DNA from: Myxococcales bacterium
GTDB lineage: Bacteria > Myxococcota_A > Polyangia > Polyangiales > Polyangiaceae
DNA: 10,515 nucleotides
Assembly (NCBI GenBank): GCA_013298325.1
Contig: JAAFHJ010000115.1
Span: forward strand, 1 to 10,515
Reading direction: 5' to 3'
The notes below the pieces were generated by a model. It saw only the letters and a list, made by a program, of their open reading frames with translations, made no database searches and had not been told where the DNA came from. Of the stretch, positions 4,719-10,515 are shown piece by piece. The translations under genes and the position numbers were made by a program. How positions within the stretch are numbered: position 1 is the first letter of the stretch; each line of letters opens with the position of its first letter.

Positions 4719-5885
4719 ATGCGCCTTGCTCTACGTCCCTTCGCGCTCTGCTCACTCGCGATTCTCGCGGCAGCGAACGCCGCTGTCGCCTTGGCCGCTT
4801 GCAGCGACTCCTCGTCGACCTGCCCCGAAACGACCTCGGCCGCCGTGGTCGCGAACGACATTTACGGTCAGAGTCTCCCCGCCGATACCCTCGCTTTGAC
4901 GTTTGACGATGGTCCCGGGCCGCGCACCGAAGAATTGGCCGACTTCCTCACCGCAAAGGGGATCAAGGCGACCTTCTTCATGGTCGGCAAGAACGCCGCC
5001 AATTACCCGGCGCTCCTGGCGAAGTTGAAAGCCAACGGTCACCTCGTCGCGAACCACACCCAGAACCACAACGATCTCACGACCGTCGTGAATGGCGCAA
5101 ACGGCCCCGCGAATGTCGTCAACGAGCTCACGCTGAATGACAATATTTTGGCGGCAAATGTCGACCAAAATCACTTTCTGTTCCGAGCACCCTACTTCGC
5201 CTATAACGCGAACGTCTACGCGGCAATCCACGCGTCTCCAATGGATAAATATGTCGGTCCGGTGCGCGCAGACATTGGAACTTTTACAAGCTATCCAAAC
5301 GGTGCAAGCCCAAATCCCGAAGTTCCTGCCAATGCGGTTACCGCCGCCGATTGGGATTGTTGGCAAACGGGGCAGCGTCCCGGCGATAAGACGACGTGGA
5401 CGACGCAACAGTGTGTGAACATTTACCTGAAAGAGATTCGGGCCCAGCGTCGCGGTATCATCCTGATGCACGACATCTGGGACGGAACGATCGCGCCCAG
5501 TTCCCCCCAGTCGAACACCATTGACCTCGTCAAGGCACTCGTCCCCGTCCTTCAGGCGGAGAACTTCAAGTTCGTCCGCGCGGACGAAGTGCCTGACATT
5601 GCAGCCTATTTCCCGAAGCCTCCCGTCGATGCTGGCGTAGACGCGGCACGAGACGCTGGCCCCGATGCATCAGATGCCGGGCTGGACGCTGCCCGAGACG
5701 CTGCACTGGATGGCGCCTCGGACGCAGCCGCCGACGCCACGGTTTCTGACGCCGGTCCCGCCGATGCTGCCGCTGACGCCACGGTGGCGGCCGACGCATC
5801 GCCGCCGACCGACGGGGGGACCTTCGTTCCCGACGCGGGCGAATCGAACCCCGGCCCGAAACCGGCCGATGCAGGCTGCAAATAG
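4719..5885 (+). CDS. Exported NodB-type polysaccharide deacetylase with Asp/Ala-rich tail
   Basis: This is a carbohydrate esterase family 4 enzyme that removes N- or O-acetyl groups from a glycan; the substrate (peptidoglycan, chitin-like or exopolysaccharide) is not determined by sequence. Residues 1-27 are a signal peptide. Cys28 in ALAAC makes a lipoprotein possible. The NodB motifs are in order: TFDDGPG (61-67, base Asp63 and metal Asp64), HTQNH (113-117, metal His113 and His117), RAPYF (156-160), DW (211-212) and LMHD (249-252, catalytic His251), so it should be active. From about residue 300 to 388 the chain is low-complexity Asp/Ala/Gly/Pro and ends GCK, a linker-like tail typical of myxobacterial secreted proteins. 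The ribosome site is weak. It lies 118 bases after the alkyltransferase gene and ends at a strong terminator. Confidence 0.93.
   Translation: MRLALRPFALCSLAILAAANAAVALAACSDSSSTCPETTSAAVVANDIYGQSLPADTLALTFDDGPGPRTEELADFLTAKGIKATFFMVGKNAANYPALLAKLKANGHLVANHTQNHNDLTTVVNGANGPANVVNELTLNDNILAANVDQNHFLFRAPYFAYNANVYAAIHASPMDKYVGPVRADIGTFTSYPNGASPNPEVPANAVTAADWDCWQTGQRPGDKTTWTTQQCVNIYLKEIRAQRRGIILMHDIWDGTIAPSSPQSNTIDLVKALVPVLQAENFKFVRADEVPDIAAYFPKPPVDAGVDAARDAGPDASDAGLDAARDAALDGASDAAADATVSDAGPADAAADATVAADASPPTDGGTFVPDAGESNPGPKPADAGCK
5625..5807 (+). repeat. Coding low-complexity repeat (DAG/DAA units)
   Basis: Within the deacetylase gene, codons 303-363 encode degenerate, overlapping units such as DAGVDAARDAGPDASDAG. 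The DNA repeats are imperfect (GAC/GAT-GCx triplets), so this is a protein-level repeat rather than a DNA tandem array. It is probably an extended, acidic spacer between the catalytic domain and the surface. Confidence 0.7.
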
Positions 5886-5910
5886 GCTTTTCCTCACGAT
5901 GTGCAAAAGA

Positions 5911-5941
5911 AAGAGCCCCGAGATTGTCTCTCGGGGCTCTT
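5911..5941. terminator. Bidirectional Rho-independent terminator
   Basis: A 13-base-pair perfect stem (5911-5923 with 5929-5941) has a five-base loop. On the plus strand the stem runs into TCTTTT; on the minus strand it runs into TCTTTTGC. It sits between two converging genes, 25 bases after the deacetylase stop and 23 bases beyond the chalcone-isomerase-like stop, and should serve both. Confidence 0.93.
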
Positions 5942-5964
5942 CTTTTACGCGTTGGGCGCCGCAA

Positions 5965-6510
5965 TCATTTCTTCAGGTTTGCCATCAGCTGATCGCTGAT
6001 GCTCGCCGGATCGATGTTACCGAACCAGATCCGCCAGACCCCCTTCATGAAGTCTTCGCCGGCGATCGTTGCGCTTCCGCCACCCTGGACCCAGATGGTC
6101 GTCGTCTTCGCGCCCGCGTTGTAGGAAATCGTCCAGGCGCTTCCCTCTTTTAGCTCGCTCGTGAAGGCACCGAGCATCTGATTGATTTTGCCGGCATCCG
6201 AGTAGTTGTTTTTCGCGAACGAGTCGCGAAGGGCGCCGACGATCTTCTCGTGGTCGACGTCGCGAAGCATGCGAACCGTGAACTTCTTGTCGCAATCGGC
6301 GTCGATGACCCCTTGGTGGGTGAGCGTCGGGACGCACTTCATGTCGTGACGGATCGCGTAGACATTCACATTGACGAAGACGACCTTCTTCACGCGGGTA
6401 GCGTCGCCGGTGTGGTACCAGCCGTCCTTGCCGGGATCGAGCGCGAAGGCGCTGGTGGCGAGCGTGGAGAGGGCGAGAACGAGCGCAGCGGCGCGAATCT
6501 TGAGGCTCAT
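5965..6510 (-). CDS. Exported chalcone-isomerase-like protein
   Basis: With ATG 6510 the product is 181 residues. Residues 1-23 form a Sec signal peptide ending in AFA, so it is periplasmic. The mature part begins with GxxTRVKKVVFVNVNVYAIRHDM (35-57), which fits the chalcone-isomerase-like pattern GxGxRxKxxFxxVYxxxLY. It ends with FMKGVWRIWFGNIDPASISDQLMANL (154-179), the family's closing helix region. Bacterial members of this fold are not plant-type flavonoid enzymes; some bind fatty acids, and none of the plant catalytic residues can be assigned here. Its function is therefore unknown. An in-frame upstream ATG at 6756 would add 82 residues without a signal peptide at the front and is rejected. 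The region before ATG 6510 holds AAAGG at about 6523-6527. It is a separate unit downstream of mltG. Confidence 0.82.
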   Translation of the reverse strand: MSLKIRAAALVLALSTLATSAFALDPGKDGWYHTGDATRVKKVVFVNVNVYAIRHDMKCVPTLTHQGVIDADCDKKFTVRMLRDVDHEKIVGALRDSFAKNNYSDAGKINQMLGAFTSELKEGSAWTISYNAGAKTTTIWVQGGGSATIAGEDFMKGVWRIWFGNIDPASISDQLMANLKK

Positions 6511-6651
6511 CTGGGGGGACCTTTCGGAGAGAGGGGCACCGGCAACGACCGATTGGCGTCGACCAGCGGCGAACAACGTTGGCGTCGGCGCGCCCACCGA
6601 AGGGGGGACGCACACAGCAGCGGCTCCCTTCGACGGAGACGACGGCCCCGT

Positions 6652-6680
6652 CATACAAAGGAGTCGGCACTGTAGCGCAA
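6652..6680 (-). promoter_or_regulatory. Weak candidate promoter for the chalcone-isomerase-like gene
   Basis: On the minus strand TTGCGC (6680-6675) is followed after 17 bases by TGTATG (6657-6652), or after 19 bases by TATGAC. Both -10 matches are poor. It would leave a leader of about 135 bases. It is listed because the upstream terminator implies that the gene needs its own promoter. Confidence 0.25.
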
Positions 6681-6692
6681 CTTTTCTCGGGG

Positions 6693-6722
6693 AAAAAAGC
6701 GCAGCTTTGTGACGCGTTGCGC
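6693..6722 (-). terminator. Probable terminator of ruvX-mltG
   Basis: It starts 30 bases past the mltG stop on the minus strand. GCGCA (6722-6718) can pair with TGCGC (6703-6699), followed by six T (6698-6693). An alternative small hairpin, AAAGC-TGC-GCTTT, leads into the same T-run. The stem is short, so strength is uncertain. Confidence 0.5.
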
Positions 6723-6752
6723 AAGCGAACAAAGAATGCGCCGCGTCGATGA

Positions 6753-7925
6753 TCAATCGGGATGCACTGCTGCGTTGTGGGCGTCCAAGCTCTCGGAAAA
6801 CGTGTGCCGCCCTCCCCCTCTTGCAACGAAATAGAGGAACTTCGTCTCGCGGGGGCTTAGTACCGCCTCGATCGACGGAAGGCCCGGGTTCGCGATCGGC
6901 CCCGGCGGGAGCCCTTCGTGCGTGTAGGTCGAATAGCGATTCGCGCGGTCGTGGTTCATTGGCGCAGTGATCTTACCGGTGAAGGCGCCGCATGCCGTCG
7001 GATTGCCTGCGAATTCGGGATTGACCTCCTTCGCAATCGCGCAGCCATAGCCAGCCGTCGGATCCGATTGAAGGACGCGCCGTGGAAAGGCCGGATCGCG
7101 CAGGCGGTTTTCAAACACGCTGGCGACGAGGGGCCGCTCCTCGTCGACGGCCGCTTCCTTTTCGACCACGCTCGCGAGGGTGACGATGTCGCGCCGCGAA
7201 AAACCGAGCGTTTGAGAGAGCCGTGCGACGTCCCCGCCGTGCGCCGCTTCCAATTTTTTCCACCGCTTTTCGAACTCACCGACGAGGCGCTCAACGACCA
7301 CCTCGGGCGCCTCGTCTTCGCCAAATTCGTAAGTGGCCGGGAAGAGAAATCCTTCCGCCGACGCGGACGGCTCTGGCGTGAGCGGGGCGAGCTGAAGTCG
7401 CTTGAGCAGCGCCGCGTCACCGGTCGCTGCCACAAACGCCGCCCGCGTGCATATTCCCTTCTCTTCGAGGCGACGGCCAATCTCGAAACGCGTAAACCCC
7501 TCAGGAACCGTCACTTTCTGCCGGTCGCCCCCCCCCGTGCGCATCAGGCGATCGGCGAGTTCTCCGAGCGTGAGATCGTCGCGGAGGAGGTGCTCGCCAG
7601 CGACTGGCGCGACGGTATGCACCCTCTCGTAGAGGCGAAATCGCGCCGCATCTTGGATGACGCCGGACGTCTCCAAGAGGAGCGCGAGGCCGTCAGCGCT
7701 CTCGTTCGCCGGAATCACCACCGCGACCCGCTTCCCTGTGCCTGCCGCCTTTGCCCGTTGGCGTGGCAGTGCCACGTAGGCCCCCATCGCGCCAGCAAAG
7801 GCAAGGAGGGCAACAGCGGCACCGATAAGCACAAAAATATTTGGCTTTTCAGCCCCTTTTCGCCGGGAAGCGCGGGGGCGTTTCGCGTCGACCGGCGCCG
7901 GCCGTGGCTTTTTCGGTTGGCTCAC
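6753..7925 (-). CDS. mltG: Endolytic murein transglycosylase MltG
   Basis: MltG is an inner-membrane lytic transglycosylase that cuts nascent peptidoglycan strands inside the chain and so sets their length. The 390 residues comprise a basic Lys/Arg/Pro-rich cytoplasmic tail (1-28), one membrane helix (29-51), a LysM-like region (about 66-132) and the catalytic YceG domain (about 135-388). Glu255 in ASVVEKEA is the catalytic residue. LQSDPTAGYG (285-294), YSTYTHEGLPPGPIANPG (331-348), and FLYFVARGGGRHTFS with AHNAAV at the end are family signatures. Between the two central motifs lies a segment with Cys295 and Cys312, which face the periplasm and could form a disulfide. The GTG start at 7925 overlaps the ruvX stop by four bases (GTGA), so the two are translationally coupled, an adjacency seen in other bacteria. 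Confidence 0.95.
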   Translation of the reverse strand: MSQPKKPRPAPVDAKRPRASRRKGAEKPNIFVLIGAAVALLAFAGAMGAYVALPRQRAKAAGTGKRVAVVIPANESADGLALLLETSGVIQDAARFRLYERVHTVAPVAGEHLLRDDLTLGELADRLMRTGGGDRQKVTVPEGFTRFEIGRRLEEKGICTRAAFVAATGDAALLKRLQLAPLTPEPSASAEGFLFPATYEFGEDEAPEVVVERLVGEFEKRWKKLEAAHGGDVARLSQTLGFSRRDIVTLASVVEKEAAVDEERPLVASVFENRLRDPAFPRRVLQSDPTAGYGCAIAKEVNPEFAGNPTACGAFTGKITAPMNHDRANRYSTYTHEGLPPGPIANPGLPSIEAVLSPRETKFLYFVARGGGRHTFSESLDAHNAAVHPD

Positions 7926-8356
7926 CGAGCCGCCTTCCCGGTCGGCCGTCGATCGATCCAGCTCTGCAAAATGGCGACAGCGGCCGCCTCATCGATTTTT
8001 GCTTTGGATTTCTTGGCGTTTACGCCACTTGCTGCCAGCGAGGCTTGCGCCTGGACGGTGGTCAATCGCTCGTCCCAAAGCTCGATTGGGAGCGCGGTTG
8101 TGTCGGAAAGTTCTTGAGCGAATACGCGGACTTTTCGAGCTGCGTCCCCTTCCCCGCCCCGCATGTCGAGGGGGAGGCCGACGACAATGCACGAAACCGA
8201 CTCTTCTTTGCAAAATGCACGCAAATCGGCGAGGAGCTTCGGGCGCGGCTTTGCCTGCAATTTTCCTCGCGGAAACGCAATTTTGCTGTCGTCATCGGCG
8301 AGGGCCAGGCCGACGCGCGCCTCCCCATAGTCGAGCCCAAGAAACGTCTTTCCCAC
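7922..8356 (-). CDS. ruvX: RuvX/YqgF, pre-16S rRNA nuclease / putative Holliday junction resolvase
   Basis: This is an RNase H-fold nuclease. YqgF is needed to process the 5' end of 16S rRNA in E. coli, and homologues are also reported to cut Holliday junctions. The 144 residues have the family's usual length. Acidic residues likely to bind metal are Asp9 in LGLDYG (6-11), Asp95/Glu96 in WDERLTT (94-100) and Asp122 in IDEAAAVAIL (121-130). The IVVGLPLDMRGGEG loop (57-70) is also typical. The start is GTG at 8356, directly after GC-rich GGCGG sequence; no stronger upstream start is visible. The gene is first in a two-gene unit with mltG and divergent from hisS, with 134 bases between the starts. 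Confidence 0.95.
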   Translation of the reverse strand: MGKTFLGLDYGEARVGLALADDDSKIAFPRGKLQAKPRPKLLADLRAFCKEESVSCIVVGLPLDMRGGEGDAARKVRVFAQELSDTTALPIELWDERLTTVQAQASLAASGVNAKKSKAKIDEAAAVAILQSWIDRRPTGKAAR

Positions 8357-8490
8357 CGCCGCCGCTTACCGCGGGAAGTCTCCCGGTGTCGAGGCCGGGC
8401 ATGCGCCCGATCTTCCGGTGCGTTTTCGTGAAGCAAAGCGGAAGCAATGGGGGGGACGGCAGACCGAAACTGCGCTAGACGCCCGTCGCC

Positions 8491-9777
8491 ATGACCACGC
8501 TTCGCTCCGTGAAGGGGATGAAGGACTACCTGCCGAAGGAAGTCCCGGCCTACCGCCGCATTGAGGAGGCGTTCGCCCGCGTGATGCAGCGCTCCGGCTT
8601 TCGCGAGATGCGCACCCCCATCGTCGAACCGACGGCTCTCTTCGTCCGCGCGATCGGTGAAGTGACCGACGTTGTTGAAAAAGAGATGTACTCTTTTCAG
8701 CACCACGACGAAGCGCTGACGCTCCGCCCGGAGGGGACAGCCGGCGTCGTCCGCGCCTATCTCCAGAACAACCTGGGCAACGACGAACCGGTCACCAAGG
8801 TCTTCTACCAGGGGGCGATGTTCCGTGCAGAGCGCACGCAACGGGGGCGCTACCGCCAGTTCCATCAGCTCGGCGCGGAAGTGTTCGGCGATCCCTCGCC
8901 CGCTGCCGACGCCGACCTCCTCGTGACACTCGTTGTATTTCTTCGAGAAATCGGAGTTTCGTCGCCCGAGGTAATCCTTGGAAGCATCGGTGGGAAGGCG
9001 ACCCGCGCCGCCTTTCGCGAATCGCTGGTCGACTTCCTCACGCCAAAGCTCGCAACGATGAGCGAGGAATCGAAGCGTCGGATCCTCACGAATCCGCTTC
9101 GAATTCTCGATTCGAAGCATCCGGGGGACCGGGCCGCCTGCGAAGGGGCACCGTCGATCTTGGATGTCCTCGACGCTGACGACCAGTCCCACTTTGACGC
9201 ACTCCGTCGTTACTTGGACGCGCTGGCGGTCCCCTACCGGGTCGATCGCGGGCTCGTTCGCGGTCTTGATTATTACTCAAGAACGCTCTTTGAAATCAAA
9301 GGGGCGACCGAGAAGCTTGGGGCCGGCGACACCCTCCTCGGCGGTGGCCGCTACGACGGACTCGTGGAAGAACTTGGCGGTCGTGCAACCCCCGCTATCG
9401 GCTTCGCCGCCGGGCTCGAACGCCTTGTTATTGCAACGGAAGAGAACGTCGCCCCGCCGCGGATTGACGTCTTCGTGGCGTCCGAGGGGGCCGTTGGACG
9501 TGCGCTTGCACTCGCGAACGAACTCCGAAGTCACGGTATTTCCGTCGAATGCGACGGGCGCGGCGCCTCCGTCAAAGCCCAATTGCGACGGGCCAACGCG
9601 GTAGACGCCCGCTTCGCGATCGTCCTCGGCGACCGCGAAGTCAGCGATGGAGTCGCCGACCTTAAGGACCTCGCGGCGCGAACCTCGACGTCGGTCGCAC
9701 TCTCCGGGATGGCCGCTGCTGCGAAAGCGGGGCTCGAAGGCCCGCCAGCCGCTGGCGAACAGGCGGTGTCTTCGTGA
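8491..9777 (+). CDS. hisS: Histidyl-tRNA synthetase
   Basis: HisS attaches histidine to tRNA-His in the cytoplasm; it is a class II synthetase that works as a dimer. The 428 residues are the normal length. Motif 1 is around MRTPIVEPTALFVRAIGE (40-57) and LRPEGTAG (78-85) binds ATP and histidine. Motif 2 is FRAERTQRGRYRQFHQLGAEVFG (111-133), and the histidine-specific motifs are GLVRGLDYYSRTLFE (254-268) and GGGRYDGLVEELGG (284-297). Motif 3 is AIGFAAGLERL (302-312). The C-terminal anticodon-binding domain (about 325-415) includes VFVAS and VDARFAIVLGDREV. The final 15 residues are Ala/Gly/Pro-rich and poorly conserved. ATG 8491 has only a weak Shine-Dalgarno. Its stop overlaps the GTG start of the next gene by four bases. 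No T-box or histidine-rich leader is visible upstream. Confidence 0.97.
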   Translation: MTTLRSVKGMKDYLPKEVPAYRRIEEAFARVMQRSGFREMRTPIVEPTALFVRAIGEVTDVVEKEMYSFQHHDEALTLRPEGTAGVVRAYLQNNLGNDEPVTKVFYQGAMFRAERTQRGRYRQFHQLGAEVFGDPSPAADADLLVTLVVFLREIGVSSPEVILGSIGGKATRAAFRESLVDFLTPKLATMSEESKRRILTNPLRILDSKHPGDRAACEGAPSILDVLDADDQSHFDALRRYLDALAVPYRVDRGLVRGLDYYSRTLFEIKGATEKLGAGDTLLGGGRYDGLVEELGGRATPAIGFAAGLERLVIATEENVAPPRIDVFVASEGAVGRALALANELRSHGISVECDGRGASVKAQLRRANAVDARFAIVLGDREVSDGVADLKDLAARTSTSVALSGMAAAAKAGLEGPPAAGEQAVSS

Positions 9778-10515
9778 GGAACCTCCGCCTACTTCCTTCG
9801 ATTCTCGCCGCATGTACGGCGATTGCCGCTGCCTACCCCGCGGTCGCGTTTGCGGGGGACCCCGCATCGCCGCCGGCTCCCGCCACCCCCGATCCGGCCA
9901 ACGCCAAGCCCTCCACCGACGACCCGCAGGCGATCCATACTGCTTCTGGGCTCGTCTACCGGGATGTCGTCGTCGGTACCGGCGCTGTCGCCACAAAGGG
10001 GGCCACAGTCCGTGTGCATTACACGGGACGCCTCGACAACGGCTCCGTGTTCGATACCTCGCTTCGCCGCGAACCGCTTGAATTTCCTCTTGGAAAGGGT
10101 CAAGTGATCAAGGGCTGGGAGGAGGGCGTCGCTGGGATGAAAGTCGGCGGCGTTCGTACCCTCGTGATCCCGTCGAAGCTCGGCTACGGCTCTTCTGGTT
10201 CGGGACCGATCCCGCCAAACGCAACGCTCCATTTTGACGTCGAGCTCGTCTCCGTCGATGGCGACGAAACCGGCCGGGCGCCGAAAGTACAGCTGAAGGC
10301 GCCCGACGAGTCGGAAGCGGCAAAGCCGAAAGAGGTCGAGGCGAAACCGGCCGCCGATCCCCTCGTGTTGCCGACTGACGTTGCCGCGACGATCGGCAGT
10401 GACGATGACGGCAAGCTTCCGGGCGCTACCGGTCAGCTTACCCAGAAATTTGGGACCGGTTTCGAAGAGGCGCGCGGCGACTATCGGCTGCGCACGCTCC
10501 CGCCTTTGTGGATTG
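9774..10515 (+). CDS. Exported FKBP-type peptidyl-prolyl isomerase, 3' end outside window
   Basis: The GTG at 9774 overlaps the hisS stop (GTGA), and the frame stays open to the window edge: 247 residues without a stop. Residues 1-27 are a signal peptide ending in AFA, so the protein is periplasmic or extracytoplasmic. A Pro/Ala-rich linker (28-52) precedes a complete FKBP domain (about 55-162). That domain has VHYTG (81-85), VFDTS (92-96), VIKGWEEGVAGMKVGGVR (111-128), IPSKLGYG (132-139) and IPPNATLHFDVELVSV (146-161), with the pocket residues Tyr83, Phe93, Asp94, Trp115 and Tyr138 present. It should speed folding of proline-containing exported proteins. After the domain come an Asp/Glu/Lys/Pro linker (163-198) and a further region (199-247 onward) that I do not recognise. 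A stand-alone FKBP would end near residue 165, so this one has a second part. Confidence 0.92.
   Translation, partial: MRNLRLLPSILAACTAIAAAYPAVAFAGDPASPPAPATPDPANAKPSTDDPQAIHTASGLVYRDVVVGTGAVATKGATVRVHYTGRLDNGSVFDTSLRREPLEFPLGKGQVIKGWEEGVAGMKVGGVRTLVIPSKLGYGSSGSGPIPPNATLHFDVELVSVDGDETGRAPKVQLKAPDESEAAKPKEVEAKPAADPLVLPTDVAATIGSDDDGKLPGATGQLTQKFGTGFEEARGDYRLRTLPPLWI

Noticed and set aside
5625..5807. A DNA tandem repeat or CRISPR-like array
   Set aside because: The repetition is at the amino-acid level (Asp/Ala/Gly codons) with irregular DNA units and no spacers.
6918..8117. A 399-codon plus-strand frame
   Set aside because: It is antisense to mltG and ruvX, both of which have full family motifs. 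High GC content makes such shadows long.
8357..8490. A histidine-responsive leader or T-box upstream of hisS
   Set aside because: There is no His-codon run, T-box core or terminator/antiterminator pair in the 134 bases.
8062..9192. A 376-codon minus-strand frame
   Set aside because: It is antisense to hisS and out of frame with ruvX; no motif is visible.

Overview
The window is GC-rich, densely coded bacterial chromosome, most likely from a Myxococcota (deltaproteobacterial) genome. The pointers are an NtrC-type regulator end, a PEGA-like lipoprotein, a secreted deacetylase with a long Asp/Ala/Gly-rich tail of the kind common in Polyangia, and GTG starts with GTGA overlaps. The taxonomic call is inference. 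I see no insertion sequence, phage gene, CRISPR array or rRNA.

Left part (1-2450). The C-terminal Fis-type helix-turn-helix of a sigma-54 activator (1-302) converges with a small PEGA-like lipoprotein gene (662-309, minus). Divergent from the lipoprotein is a complete dUTPase (dut, 712-1203). Next is a 46-residue, very basic protein (1275-1415) with its own candidate promoter and a clear terminator. Converging on it is a six-helix membrane protein (2300-1572, minus) that looks like an LptF/LptG permease stripped of most of its periplasmic domain. A tRNA-Gly(CCC) gene (2449-2377, minus) has a promoter and a terminator of its own.

Middle (2450-5960). A 549-base stretch without a convincing gene holds three short inverted repeats and a strong Shine-Dalgarno followed by a 17-codon mini-ORF. 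Then come an SprT-like/DUF2786 protein (2999-4117) and, three bases later, an O6-alkylguanine-DNA alkyltransferase (4121-4600). The two form a likely two-gene DNA-repair transcription unit. A secreted or lipoprotein NodB-type polysaccharide deacetylase (4719-5885) follows, closed by a bidirectional terminator (5911-5941).

Right part (5960-10515). On the minus strand, ruvX and mltG overlap by four bases (GTGA), end at a probable terminator, and are followed by a separate exported chalcone-isomerase-like protein. Divergently, hisS overlaps by four bases a secreted FKBP-type prolyl isomerase that runs off the window end and carries an uncharacterised C-terminal extension.

Most genes are housekeeping: nucleotide hygiene, DNA repair, cell wall, tRNA charging and envelope folding. 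The parts worth a second look are the reduced LptF/G-like permease, the small basic protein, the SprT/DUF2786-alkyltransferase pair and the structured intergenic region. I do not see a clear new multi-gene system.
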